The notes: a model not told the origin generated them from the sequence alone. 55,213 bases of DNA from Clostridiales bacterium (GCA_016288155.1 JAEEYP010000026.1:1-55213), one strand, 5' to 3'; positions 26,323 to 35,603 are shown, counted from the stretch's first letter. Numbers and translations are program-made.

Positions 26323-28397
26323 ACTTTCCTCCCCCGGCAGTACGTGATACTTGAAAACGCACACAGCACAAAGGTCACCGTACACCAGATGAGCGGCGAT
26401 CGGATATCCGGCGCCGGAGAACTGAGCAGGATATCCGGCGTGACAGTCAGCCGGATGCCGAAATACGTGAGCACCGGGCGGATCAGACAGACAAGGATCC
26501 CGACGATCATGACCGCATAGGTCCGCCGCATCAGCACCGACAGCGAGGGGATGATGACCCCGAGCAGAACGATCCCCACTGCATGCAGCAGGACGATGCG
26601 GAAAACGTATTGACAGATCGGTACGTCTCTGATACCGAGAGCCATATCGATACTGCTGATACCGGCGCCCGCCTCGGGCAAATAATAATTGCTTTTGCAG
26701 AACAGAAACGCGCAGAGCTCGCTGACCATGAGGCAAAGTACGCATCCGAGCACGCTGATGAAATACTTCACCCGGAGCAGTTTCCCCCGCCCGTGCCGCG
26801 TCGTCCGCACGATCGGCAAAACCTCGCTTTCCGTTTCGCTTGAGAAGATCCCCGCCAACACAAGCACCAGACCGACGATCAGATAATAATCGACTCCTCT
26901 TGAAAAATACAGTTTCCATCCGGTGTCATACAGGAGAACGGCGTCCCGGCCTTCTTCCCGTAAAGAAACGCACCGAAAATACTGATCCCATACCCGTTCG
27001 ATGATCGAAAGCTCATCCTGACAGCGGTAATATTCGATCTGAAATTCACTGTACTCACGGGCGGTAATATTCCCCGCGGAGTATTCGATCCGCATTTCAA
27101 GTTCTTTGCCTATGATACCGGTCATATAACCGATCTGCTCCCGGATGTATTCCTCTTTTTCGGCGGTCGGTTCCCCCTCGAGCTCCGTCATATACTTCCG
27201 GTACTGATTGTCTTCATAGGAGAGGTCTTCTGCGAAGTACTCTGCCGTCTGATAACAGTGCAGGCCGCAGGAAAGAATGCCGATGAAGACCACGGTTCTT
27301 TTTCCGTATACTTTCCAGAGCTCGTGCCTGATAAGCGAGGTGTGCGCGGCGTGGCTCCTGCCGGCGATCCGCTTCGGCGGACGGATCGCCCTGATCTTTT
27401 CCAGGACATTCTGCATTTTGTCCGTTCCGCTTTTGTACCGCCGGACAGAGAAGAAGAATGCGGACAGGCACGTCATAACAAAAACGGCGGCAAGCAGAGA
27501 CGCAGAGAGGACCTTTCCGGAAGGCGCATAGCGACCGAAGATCATGACCCCCAAAAAGTTTTTCAGAAAATCCAGCCGCAGGATCTTGAACAGGTTCACC
27601 ACATAAAAATATTGGTAGAAATTCAAAAACGGAACGGCTGCAGCCAGATATTGGCTCCCCAGGATCGCAAGACCTGAGAAGAAGATCGGGATATAACCCT
27701 GAAAAACAGACGTCAGAAACGCCGCCAGACTCGCCGCAAAAAGGAAACACGACAAATGAACGAGATATTTTATCAGGATCCCGTCCATGATCGTCACAGC
27801 ATAGGGGGAGCGTTCCAGCCCCGGGACTGACTGAATATAGCTGTGTACGTTATCGGGATGCTCCGTTATGACCGTGAGAAAAAGCTCCGTCAGATTGAAT
27901 AAAGCGGTTACAACGACCGCGCATATGCAGAGACAGAGCAGCTTACAGATCCCGAGCCGGAAACGACCGTGCTTCATTGTGCGGAGTATGCAGACGGCCC
28001 CGTTCCACCGGTCCGAAAAAAACACCAGAAACCCACAGAGGAACGCGCAGAGAATGATAAGCACCGCGCTCCCGCTGTGGGAGAAATACCCTTTCCATTC
28101 CGGTGCGGAGTACATTTCAACGGGTTCGTTTACTAATTTCCCGTACGTATCCGCAGCGGCGGTCTGATACGTGCATACAAACGACGTCTCCGGATATCCG
28201 AGAGCAAGATACTCGCTATGCTTCATTTCCGCCGTTTCTATGATGTTTTCAAGATATTCCGCGTATGGCAGAGGACTGCCCCCGGAAACAACGGGGGTAT
28301 ATTCGCGCATCATCAGCACGTTGAGAAACAGAGCGGCGCATACGATAAACAGTAATGTTTTATTGCCGAGTATCTTTTTGAATTCACCGTATATCAT
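26319..28397 (-). CDS. Large ABC-2-like membrane protein with two repeated modules
   Basis: 692 aa with roughly twelve hydrophobic segments. The first half opens with IYGEFKKILGNKTLLFIVCA and the second half (about residue 350) with LIRHELWKVYGKRTVVFIGI. These are parallel basic-amphipathic-then-hydrophobic starts, so the protein looks like two fused ABC-2-type permease modules, each with a large outer loop after its first segment. GAGGTAGTT precedes the ATG, two bases after the lipoprotein stop. No ATPase lies in the operon. It might be driven by an ATPase encoded elsewhere, or be a non-transporting relative. Family placement is inference from topology. Confidence 0.7.
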   Translation of the reverse strand: MIYGEFKKILGNKTLLFIVCAALFLNVLMMREYTPVVSGGSPLPYAEYLENIIETAEMKHSEYLALGYPETSFVCTYQTAAADTYGKLVNEPVEMYSAPEWKGYFSHSGSAVLIILCAFLCGFLVFFSDRWNGAVCILRTMKHGRFRLGICKLLCLCICAVVVTALFNLTELFLTVITEHPDNVHSYIQSVPGLERSPYAVTIMDGILIKYLVHLSCFLFAASLAAFLTSVFQGYIPIFFSGLAILGSQYLAAAVPFLNFYQYFYVVNLFKILRLDFLKNFLGVMIFGRYAPSGKVLSASLLAAVFVMTCLSAFFFSVRRYKSGTDKMQNVLEKIRAIRPPKRIAGRSHAAHTSLIRHELWKVYGKRTVVFIGILSCGLHCYQTAEYFAEDLSYEDNQYRKYMTELEGEPTAEKEEYIREQIGYMTGIIGKELEMRIEYSAGNITAREYSEFQIEYYRCQDELSIIERVWDQYFRCVSLREEGRDAVLLYDTGWKLYFSRGVDYYLIVGLVLVLAGIFSSETESEVLPIVRTTRHGRGKLLRVKYFISVLGCVLCLMVSELCAFLFCKSNYYLPEAGAGISSIDMALGIRDVPICQYVFRIVLLHAVGIVLLGVIIPSLSVLMRRTYAVMIVGILVCLIRPVLTYFGIRLTVTPDILLSSPAPDIRSPLIWCTVTFVLCAFSSITYCRGRKV

Positions 28398-28399
28398 AA

Positions 28400-29614
28400 C
28401 TACCTCGGCGTGATTTCTTTGACGGTCCCGCCGCTCAGTATCCCGGTCATCGTTTTGCTGCCTCCGACGCTGCCGCGCTCGTAATACTTATGTCCGAGCA
28501 CGTACAAGTCATCCCCGATCTTCCCGACGTACGAAATATCATAGTCGATATCGTTCATGATCACTTCCTCATCGCCGCCGGATTTCGGAATGCGCCAGAG
28601 CACCCCGCCGGAAGGGTTCACGATGGGAGCGCCGTCCGAACGCTTATACGGCGTCGGGGTCCCAGTGGTATACGAAAAATAGCAGCAGTCGTCGTCTATA
28701 CCCGCAAAATACAGCGGTTCGCCGTGACCGTCATAAACGACTTCCATATCTCCCGTTTCCAGGGAGCAGCGTACGATACGCCCGGCGTATACGCCGCCGT
28801 TATCGTCACGTACATATTCTACGCCGTACAGATGTGTCTGATCGCCGTACAGTCTGTTTGACATTTTTTCGATATCAAACAGCTTTTCGCTCGTTTCAAA
28901 GAAGTCTCTTGTCCGATATAGGTACGTATCTCCGATAAAGGTATAATAGATCGCATCCCGCGCCGCAAAATACGTTCCGATATCCAGTTCGTACCGATCG
29001 TTTATGACGCTTGCTTTTCCCGTTTCCGTATCATACGCGATCAGATCTTCTCCGCCGTCCGTCCTTCCCTGAGAGAACAGGATCGTGTTGTTCCAGACGA
29101 GCGGGTTGTATATTTCGTTGCCGTCGCTCGTATAGCATTTCCGCAGGTCGGTCGCGTCAAGGTTTACGGAATACAGGGAGGTCCCGCCGCCGCCGCGCTC
29201 CGGTTCCGGACATACCGCGTACAGTTTTCCGTTGCAGTATACCATATTATTGGTGAGATGCAGTATATCGGCAGGGCAATCATAATGAGAACAAGTCGGA
29301 TCAAAACAGAAATAAAACGAATTATGCGTCGTTTTATTGACGTAGGCAAGAGTGGCTCCCTGAGACTGGTCCGTATATATGACCATTCCGGGAGCATTTA
29401 TTAGCTTAAATAAACCGACTCCCGGGAGAGAATAGACGTCGGACTGTGCCATATCGGCTGTATCGATGCCGTCCGGAACTACGGTCCCGTTTCCCGCGGA
29501 AGATCCCGAAGACGAAGATTCCAAAGGCGTCAAAGGCGCAGTTTGACTGTCATGACATGAGATCAGCCCCATACACAGGCACAGCGCAGCGAGCAGTTTA
29601 TACACGTTTTTCAT
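28400..29614 (-). CDS. Lipoprotein with beta-propeller-like repeats
   Basis: 404 aa lipoprotein. The signal peptide ends in lipobox LISC, with lipidated Cys20. A Ser/Gly-rich linker (ESSSSGSSAGNG) follows, then repeated strands of the type YCNGKLYAVCPE, YNPLVWNNTILFSQG, IYYTFIGDTYLYRT and DDCCYFSYTTG. These fit a DUF5050/propeller-like surface sensor. ATG 29614 has GCGGAGGTG upstream. First gene of a tight operon with the permease-like and anchored proteins, so it may be the extracellular recognition part. Base composition is lower in GC than the flanks. Confidence 0.75.
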   Translation of the reverse strand: MKNVYKLLAALCLCMGLISCHDSQTAPLTPLESSSSGSSAGNGTVVPDGIDTADMAQSDVYSLPGVGLFKLINAPGMVIYTDQSQGATLAYVNKTTHNSFYFCFDPTCSHYDCPADILHLTNNMVYCNGKLYAVCPEPERGGGGTSLYSVNLDATDLRKCYTSDGNEIYNPLVWNNTILFSQGRTDGGEDLIAYDTETGKASVINDRYELDIGTYFAARDAIYYTFIGDTYLYRTRDFFETSEKLFDIEKMSNRLYGDQTHLYGVEYVRDDNGGVYAGRIVRCSLETGDMEVVYDGHGEPLYFAGIDDDCCYFSYTTGTPTPYKRSDGAPIVNPSGGVLWRIPKSGGDEEVIMNDIDYDISYVGKIGDDLYVLGHKYYERGSVGGSKTMTGILSGGTVKEITPR

Positions 29615-29805
29615 CGGTACACCTCCGCAAATAATGAAGTGCCGCGGTCTCTCCCGTATCGGATCCTCCGGGATCGTCCCGACGGGCAGGGACGTTTCTG
29701 ATGCGCGCGGGACGGATCGATCGCGGTGTTTCTGCCATATATAACCGTTCAAGCAGCCATATCGTTACATCCGATCCCTGGAAATTTTTTTGTTTTGCTC
29801 TTTTC

Positions 29806-29837
29806 TTACAGCATGGATATGTTACAGCATGGATATG
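29806..29837. repeat. 16-bp tandem direct repeat upstream of the lipoprotein operon
   Basis: TTACAGCATGGATATG occurs twice in succession. It lies about 190 bp upstream of the ATG at 29614 in the 345-bp gap 29615-29959, which otherwise holds only the hairpin at 29869-29899 and no gene that I can support. May be a regulator-binding pair or a slippage product. Confidence 0.8.
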
Positions 29838-29868
29838 GGACTGCATCATGATTTTTGAATAACAAATC

Positions 29869-29899
29869 GAGGGGGACCTTTTCTCAAAAGGTCCCCCTC
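29869..29899. repeat. Perfect hairpin repeat at the right edge of the AT-rich island
   Basis: GAGGGGGACCTTTT-CTC-AAAAGGTCCCCCTC, 14-bp arms. Same layout as the hairpin at 25492-25519 but with a compensated base change in the stem (GAGCC versus GGACC). The two bracket a three-gene AT-rich segment. Confidence 0.85.
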
Positions 29900-29959
29900 A
29901 GCGCGTCTCTCTGCCGAGGCATCGGCATGCCGCGGGGCGCATAGAATGAGGAAGGGGGG

Positions 29960-30323
29960 ATGAGATACGGAGATCCGCCGCATCGCCGCCGCACTGCGCG
30001 GCGGGCATATCGAATACCCGCAGTTTTCCGGCGCAGAAGGCGCCGCGCGCATGAACCGGTTTTACGCCGCGTGGCGCGACGCCGCGGCGGCTTGTGCGGA
30101 AGAACTGTCCCGCGCGCCGCGCGGAGGATCGCGGCGGCTGTGGGGCGATTACACACTGCGGGAAGCGGAGGGACGCGTCACCGTCGTCTGCCGCCTCCGC
30201 CTTCTGCACCGCGGCAGGACCGCCGCGCAGCGGACCTTCACGCAGGTATGGGAGAACGGCCGCCTCGTCCCGCCGGGCGGGAAGAAGCGAAAAAAGAGCA
30301 GACCTGCCGACGGAAAAATCTGA
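29960..30323 (+). pseudogene. Small conserved-looking gene with a one-base frameshift near its start
   Basis: An ATG at 29960, after GAGGAAGGGGGG, reads MRY and then leaves frame. Dropping one G from the GG at 29969-29970 makes it continue MRYEIRRIAAALRGGHIEYP into the open frame that runs to 30323 (IEYPQFSG, MNRFYAAWRDAAAACAEEL, TFTQVWENGRLVPPGGKKRK). The corrected gene is 363 nt, 120 aa. The Y-P-Q-x-S-G followed by N-x-F-Y pattern resembles DUF3298-like proteins, but I do not assign it. An internal ATG at 30051 could still give a 90-aa product. A sequencing error is an alternative. Confidence 0.55.
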
Positions 30324-30352
30324 TCCGTTCCGCGTTCCGTGCCGTGAAAAAA

Positions 30353-30387
30353 CGCAAAGGGAGACCTTTCCGAGGTCTCCCTTTGCG
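30353..30387. terminator. Bidirectional terminator
   Basis: CGCAAAGGGAGACCT pairs with AGGTCTCCCTTTGCG, with a long A run on one side and TTTTCGTT on the other. Ends both the plus-strand small gene and the minus-strand hydrolase operon. Confidence 0.85.
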
Positions 30388-30397
30388 TTTTCGTTGT

Positions 30398-31210
30398 TCA
30401 GCGCTTGCGCGGGAACGCGCCGTAGTAATGGCAGATGTTCAGATCCTCCGGCATGTCGAGGCCGTGCGAGCCGCAGCCGCCGTCGATCTCGTGGCAGCCG
30501 TGATCCATGGCGAAGCCGAGCAGCGTATCGTGCTCCGTCCAGCGGGTGCGGATGAGCGCGGCGAGTTCGGCGAAGAAATGGGCGTTCAGGCGCGCCTCCG
30601 CGAGCGAGATCGTCGCCTCCGGACCGTTTTTGTGCATCGTCGCGTCGTAATTGGTGTGATAGATCACGTACAGATCGTACCGGTCTTCATACAGAAGCTC
30701 CATCGTCTTCGCGCTGATCTCCGGCACCGTGTCGTAAATGAAATAATCCATCTCCCGTTCGCGGAAGATCTTGCCGATGGAGCACGACGGATCGCCGACG
30801 ATGACGGGGCGTTTCCCGGCGCGGATCGCCGCGTCGAAAAGCGTGTCGATCTTGATGACCGGCTTCACGTAGGAGCGGATGCCGTGGACGGCCGGCTGTG
30901 CGCCGGTGTACATCGTCCCGAAGCAGACGGGCGTGACGGAGGGCATGACGGTCTGCATCGGCAGAGCAAGCGGCGCGCAGCCGAACACGTCCCGGAAAAG
31001 TTCCGGATATTTTTCCATGATCCACTGCCCGATGGCGTCCGGATTGTACATGACGAGACGGTCCGCCTTCGCGCCGCCGAAGGCGGACGCGGCGTACGCC
31101 GTGAGCGTCGGATTCGGCGCGGCGGCGCACGCCGGCTTCCCGACGCCGAAGATCTCCGCCAGCGCGGCGCAGAGCGTGTCGAGCGAGGCGGGATTCAGTT
31201 CAGCTTCCAT
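30398..31210 (-). CDS. Alkaline-phosphatase-superfamily hydrolase
   Basis: 270 aa. The segment PSVTPVCFGTMYTGAQPAVHGI matches the nucleophile region of type I phosphodiesterase/nucleotide pyrophosphatase-like enzymes. The C-terminal AMDHGCHEIDGGCGSHG supplies clustered Asp/His metal ligands. DLYVIYHTNYDATMHKNGPE gives the middle D-x-x-x-H set. No signal peptide, so a cytosolic metal-dependent phosphodiesterase or phosphatase is likely. It is shorter than most relatives (350-450 aa) but shows no break. AAAGGAAACGCAA precedes the ATG. Last gene of the GH38/transglutaminase operon. Confidence 0.75.
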   Translation of the reverse strand: MEAELNPASLDTLCAALAEIFGVGKPACAAAPNPTLTAYAASAFGGAKADRLVMYNPDAIGQWIMEKYPELFRDVFGCAPLALPMQTVMPSVTPVCFGTMYTGAQPAVHGIRSYVKPVIKIDTLFDAAIRAGKRPVIVGDPSCSIGKIFREREMDYFIYDTVPEISAKTMELLYEDRYDLYVIYHTNYDATMHKNGPEATISLAEARLNAHFFAELAALIRTRWTEHDTLLGFAMDHGCHEIDGGCGSHGLDMPEDLNICHYYGAFPRKR

Positions 31211-31280
31211 TTGCGTTTCCTTTCTTTACCATCTGCTTGACAGCGGGAGTTTTTCAAAAGCTTTCCCGCGGCGTGTTTCT

Positions 31281-32465
31281 TCAGCCCGCCGCCTCGTAGG
31301 GATTCGGCGCGAAGACGCCGGTCGAGGCGACGCCGGAGGTGGCGGCGTGGTCTTCGAAATCCGCGTCGGATTTAACGAAATATACGTACCACCGTTCACG
31401 GTACGGATCGGTCACGTCGCACCAGGTCACGTCGACGTTGTAGATCCCGTCTTCGAGCATGATCATGTTCCAGGCGTGTCCTTCGCCCCGGGGAAGCCCG
31501 CTGCGGAACGCGCACCAGAGATCCGCTTCGCGGCAGAGCAGCGCGTACGCGAGACTGTAGCCCTCGCAGACGGCGCGCCCTTCCACGAGCGCGCCGAAAG
31601 CGGTGTAGCGGCTGCGCGGTTCCATGTCGTAGGTGACGCGCTCGGAGAGGACGGCGGCGAGATAGTAGTATTTGTCGTAGGTCGAGAGCCCCTCCGGCAT
31701 GAAGCGGACGACGCGCTTTGCGACGTGATCGAGCAGGGACACCGCTTTCCGTACGGCTTCCAGCGTCACTTTGCCGCGGCTGACGGACGTGTTCGCGTCC
31801 ATGTACGGATCGAAATAGATCTCAAAGATCGAGCCGACGCGGGTGTCGTCCTCCATTGATTTGAGATAGAACTGCGCGTCGAGCATGAAATACGAACTGA
31901 CGGCGGGATCGGCGTACGTGAGCGGCTTGTCGAGCGCGAAGAGCGCGTGCTTCAGGTCCCCCGCGTATTCCTTTTCGTACACGGTGAAGGAGCGCAGCGC
32001 CCGCACGTCGGCGAGCACGGAGTCAAACAGCCCCTTTTCCTCCGGCAGGAGCGCCGAGACGTATCCGTTCGCGTCCTCGTCGTATCCGAAGGAAACACAG
32101 GAGTGCCGATCGTCCTTCACGGCGTTCACGCAGGCGATCGCCCGCGCGATCGCCGCGTCGATGATCCGGGACGCTTCGCGCTCAAGAGGATCGTCCGACG
32201 TCTCCTCCGGCAGGCGGTATTCTTCGATCTCCGGCGGATCAGTGAACGGGATCGTCGGCGTCGGCAGCGTGTCCGGCACGGCGGGATCGCCGTCCGGCGG
32301 GAGCGTCACGAGCGTAAGCGGTCCGGCGGTGTCCGCCGTATCGGCGTACGATTCCAGATACTCGTTCAGCGTGCCGAGGATCGCCTCTCCGCAGGAGGAG
32401 AGCGCCAGCACGGCGGCGAGCAGCGCCGCCGGCAGCAGCCGTTTTCCGAGATGTTTGTGTTTCAT
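31281..32465 (-). CDS. Lipoprotein with transglutaminase-like cysteine protease domain
   Basis: 394 aa. The signal peptide (LLPAALLAAVLALSSC) ends in lipobox LSSC. A Pro/Thr/Asp-rich linker spans about residues 45-85. The C-terminal half holds the transglutaminase-like triad: Cys in GRAVCEGYSLAYALLC, His in GEGHAWNMI, Asp in YNVDVTWCD. Such domains in bacterial surface proteins cleave or crosslink peptides. ATG 32465 has AAAGGAAT upstream. Lies between the GH38-like and phosphatase-like genes with short gaps (34 and 70 bp), so it is co-transcribed. It acts at the cell surface, while its neighbours appear cytosolic. Confidence 0.85.
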   Translation of the reverse strand: MKHKHLGKRLLPAALLAAVLALSSCGEAILGTLNEYLESYADTADTAGPLTLVTLPPDGDPAVPDTLPTPTIPFTDPPEIEEYRLPEETSDDPLEREASRIIDAAIARAIACVNAVKDDRHSCVSFGYDEDANGYVSALLPEEKGLFDSVLADVRALRSFTVYEKEYAGDLKHALFALDKPLTYADPAVSSYFMLDAQFYLKSMEDDTRVGSIFEIYFDPYMDANTSVSRGKVTLEAVRKAVSLLDHVAKRVVRFMPEGLSTYDKYYYLAAVLSERVTYDMEPRSRYTAFGALVEGRAVCEGYSLAYALLCREADLWCAFRSGLPRGEGHAWNMIMLEDGIYNVDVTWCDVTDPYRERWYVYFVKSDADFEDHAATSGVASTGVFAPNPYEAAG

Positions 32466-32499
32466 TCCGATTCCTTTCCGGCGGTCCTTCCCGCCGTAT

Positions 32500-35460
32500 T
32501 CAGTCCGCGGTGAAGTACACCGTGACGACGGACCCGGGCGGTACGGCGTCCCCGGCGCTTTCCGCCGGTCTGCCGAGCGCGTCGCAGAAGCGAAAGTCCC
32601 GGATCTGCCGTCCGCGGAAGCGGACGGAGACCGGCCTCGGTCCCGTTCCGTGGTTCCAGAGGCGGGCAAGATAGCCTTCTCCTTCCTTATGAAGAGAAAT
32701 ACAGTGGAGCTCCCCGGTATCGATCAGGCTCGCCGCGGGCGCTTCCTCGCCGCGCGAGCGGTCCGTGAACTGGGTGACGACGGGGTTCTGTTCCCGCTCG
32801 CCCCACGCGGCGCAGATCCCGTCGTCCGCGCCGGGCACCGCGGCGAAGGAGAACGTATACACGCCGTCGAATACCTGCGAGCACATGAAATTCGTGCCGA
32901 AGTTGCCCGCGGAGAGCATGGCGAAGATCTTCCCGCCCCGGAAGGCGTCGGCGGGGAGCGGCGGATGGGATTCGCTTTTCATCACGCACCGGTGCGCCGG
33001 GGAGATATATCCGCCCCACAGCTCGCCGAGCGCCGCGACGGCGGTGTCGCGCGAGCTCCAGAGGATGCCGCTCCCGCGGATCTGCACGTAATCCTTGACC
33101 GTGAGGAAATCCGACTGTCCGCCCGGTACGACGTCCCGCCCGGGCTCCATCTCGCTGAGCACGCCCTGATAGCGGAAGCCGTCCCCGGCGAAGGGGAACG
33201 CCGCGAACACGCTCTGCAGCGGCTTTGCGTCCCGGAGGATGCGGACGGCGGCGTCGATCGTGTCGAGCCCCTGCCAGAGCGTGAGTTCGGTACAGATCTC
33301 CGGGATGCCGTCCGCTTCGCCCCGGATGCGGATCTTCCCGCACAGGGCGCTCTGCGTGACGGAGATCTCTTTGACCGTCATGACGGAGACGGCGGGATCG
33401 CTCGCGGTGCGCACGAGGATCTCCCCGAGGCGGTACGCGCACGCCGTGTCGAGCAGCTCCCGCCCGCTGCGGCGGTCGAGGATCGAGGTGATCCCCCGGC
33501 TGTCGGTGCGGATGCGGTAGATCCCGTTGTCGAGCTCGCTTGCCGGCTGCGCGGCGGGAAGGGCGTGCGCCGCCTCGTCCGGCACGAGCGCGTAGCAGCG
33601 GTAGCCGAACGGCGGCAGATCCTTCGCCGCGAAGCGCAGGGTCCGCTTCATGCCGCCGGGGATCTCCATGAAGCCGTAGCGCCTCGTGCCGCTGCCGAGA
33701 CCGCAGCTCTCCGCGGCGTAATGACGCGGATCGTCCCAGGACAGATCGGCGATCTCATAGGGGACCTCCTCGCCGGTCTCCATGTCGATGAGGCGGAATT
33801 TCCCGTCGCGCCAGAACTCGTCCGGCGTATTGACGCGCCGCCGGTCGTTGAGCAGATATCCCGTGACGGTCTCCTTGTTGTGATTGCTTGGGACCATGAC
33901 GGTGCCGCAGTTGTCGAACTCCCGCATCGGCGTCTCGACGGGGCGGTCCGCCGCCGTGCCGCAGGGATTGAAGACGAGCAGGCGCATCGCCGTGCCGCGG
34001 CTGCCGACGCGGTCCGCGATGCTTGCGATCGCCTTGTCCGTCAGGTCGTGGACGTCCGCCTCGGCGCGCATCGCGTACGTGCCTTTTTCCCAGTAGGACG
34101 CGCGCATGGCGGGTCCCGCCGGGAACTGGCTCCCGTACGCGTGATCGTCGGAGAGCAGCAGATCGCGCCATACCTCCTGCACGAGCGCGCTCTGATCCTT
34201 CACGAGCGGGTCCCGGTCGGTGAGCGCGAGCAGCTTTTCCATGACCGCCGCCTTCGCCTGCGTACGCCTTGCCGTCGAGGTCGGAGACGCCATGCTCATC
34301 GCGCCGAGCGGATAATCCTGCCCCGGCATCTCGCCCCGGATCTCCGGGAGAGTGATCCCCCGCTCCCGTACCTCCCGCAGAAACGCGGGGAAGAAGGTGC
34401 CGCTCGTCGAGCAGAGCAGGTGCGGGTACGCGTATTTTTCGTTCCACGCCGTCGCGTCGTCGGCGAAGATTGGCAGATACGGGGAATTGTCCATCGGGCT
34501 GACGTGGCAGTTGACCTTGACGGTCGAGTACGGGTAGCCGCACGCGTCCAGCCTGCCGAGCAGTTCCTCGATCTGCCGTTCCTTCGCCCCGTCGCCGATC
34601 ATGAAGCATTCCGTGTTCCACAAATACAGACTTCGGCCGTCCGGCGACCGCCAGCGGCACATGCCCGGTCCCTTATACCCGAAGACGGCGGCCTCGTCCC
34701 AGAAGGAGACGAGATCCTCTCCGCTCCAGCAGTAGTACAGCGGGAATTCGGCGTCCAGATAGGGGATCCCCGCGTCGCACAGCGCGCGGCAGAGCCCCCA
34801 GGAGACGCCGGGGATGTCGTTGTGCATCGCGGCGCGGATGCGGACGCCGCATTTTTCGGCGAACTCGTGCGCCGGGTACAGCTGCCGGTAGCATTCCGCG
34901 TGCCCAAGCTGTTCGGTGATCATGTTCCCGTACAGCGCCGTCAGCTCGATGTCACCGCGGCGCACGCGGCGCACGACCTCCTCGACCCGTTCGGGCGGGG
35001 CGGTCTTCAGATACGTCTCGAGCGACCAGAACTGCTCGATCTGGATGCGGAGGCGCGTGTCCTCCGGATAGTCCTCCCGCTTCTCCATCTCTCCAAGGAT
35101 CCGCTCGATCCATTCGCCGTGCCGACAAAAGACGTGGCTCATGACGTCGGTATAGCCCGGATCGTGGTGCGAATCGTGCACGAGGTGGATCGTGTAATGC
35201 TTCGGCGCGCAAAGCGAAAACGTCTGTGTGACCGTCTCGTCGCCGCACGCGGCGGCGACGGACAGCGCCGCGCCGTCCGTCGGTTCGGCGATCCAGAGCG
35301 GGAATACGTACGGTTCCTCCGGCGAAGCGGACAGCGGCGTCCCGTTCGCGGCGACGGACAGAATGCCCTCCGGGGCGTGCTCTACGGTGACGCGGAGCAG
35401 ATTTTCCAATCCGTGCGCGCCGTGCCGCAGAAGCTGCGTTTGCTGCAGGGCGATGACCAT
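32500..35460 (-). CDS. Glycoside hydrolase family 38-like protein (alpha-mannosidase type)
   Basis: 986 aa. N-terminal barrel motifs: LVHDSHHDPGYTD near residue 80 (the H-x-D metal-binding block), QFWSLETYL, LTALYGNMITEQLGHAE, and MHNDIPGVSWGLCRALCDAG, whose Asp matches the family nucleophile. The C-terminal half is a long beta-sandwich region (GITSILDRRSGRELLDTACA; SALCGKIRIRGEADG), as in GH38. Zinc-dependent cleavage of alpha-mannose or a related sugar is expected. No signal peptide. ATG 35460 follows AAAGGAGACTGCC; an upstream ATG at 35481 leaves the ribosome site inside the frame. Substrate not certain, since GH38-like proteins of this length also act on other glycans. Confidence 0.8.
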   Translation of the reverse strand: MVIALQQTQLLRHGAHGLENLLRVTVEHAPEGILSVAANGTPLSASPEEPYVFPLWIAEPTDGAALSVAAACGDETVTQTFSLCAPKHYTIHLVHDSHHDPGYTDVMSHVFCRHGEWIERILGEMEKREDYPEDTRLRIQIEQFWSLETYLKTAPPERVEEVVRRVRRGDIELTALYGNMITEQLGHAECYRQLYPAHEFAEKCGVRIRAAMHNDIPGVSWGLCRALCDAGIPYLDAEFPLYYCWSGEDLVSFWDEAAVFGYKGPGMCRWRSPDGRSLYLWNTECFMIGDGAKERQIEELLGRLDACGYPYSTVKVNCHVSPMDNSPYLPIFADDATAWNEKYAYPHLLCSTSGTFFPAFLREVRERGITLPEIRGEMPGQDYPLGAMSMASPTSTARRTQAKAAVMEKLLALTDRDPLVKDQSALVQEVWRDLLLSDDHAYGSQFPAGPAMRASYWEKGTYAMRAEADVHDLTDKAIASIADRVGSRGTAMRLLVFNPCGTAADRPVETPMREFDNCGTVMVPSNHNKETVTGYLLNDRRRVNTPDEFWRDGKFRLIDMETGEEVPYEIADLSWDDPRHYAAESCGLGSGTRRYGFMEIPGGMKRTLRFAAKDLPPFGYRCYALVPDEAAHALPAAQPASELDNGIYRIRTDSRGITSILDRRSGRELLDTACAYRLGEILVRTASDPAVSVMTVKEISVTQSALCGKIRIRGEADGIPEICTELTLWQGLDTIDAAVRILRDAKPLQSVFAAFPFAGDGFRYQGVLSEMEPGRDVVPGGQSDFLTVKDYVQIRGSGILWSSRDTAVAALGELWGGYISPAHRCVMKSESHPPLPADAFRGGKIFAMLSAGNFGTNFMCSQVFDGVYTFSFAAVPGADDGICAAWGEREQNPVVTQFTDRSRGEEAPAASLIDTGELHCISLHKEGEGYLARLWNHGTGPRPVSVRFRGRQIRDFRFCDALGRPAESAGDAVPPGSVVTVYFTAD

Positions 35461-35500
35461 GGCAGTCTCCTTTGATTTCATTGCGGATCACGCTGCGTTC

Positions 35501-35529
35501 AGTATAGCATACTCGGCGCGCGTTGTCAA
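35501..35529 (-). promoter_or_regulatory. Promoter of the GH38-like operon
   Basis: Minus strand TTGACA (35524-35529), 17-bp spacer, TATACT (35501-35506). Confidence 0.75.
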
Positions 35530-35574
35530 TGGATTTGCACGCGCGGGCGGCGGGAGGGAAAAACGGAGATCCTA

Positions 35575-35603
35575 TTGAGATGACGGTCGGATTCTGCTAT
35601 AAT
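35575..35603 (+). promoter_or_regulatory. Promoter of the DUF4298/dehydrogenase operon
   Basis: TTGAGA (35575-35580), 17-bp spacer, TATAAT (35598-35603). Divergent from the GH38-like promoter 45 bp away, so both operons could answer to one regulator. Confidence 0.75.

Noticed and set aside
31885..35475. Very long plus-strand open frame (1196 codons) opposite the GH38-like gene
   Set aside because: It is Arg/Ala/His/Asp-rich antisense of a well-supported gene, has no domain-like sequence or ribosome site, and arises because GC-rich codons rarely make stops on the other strand.
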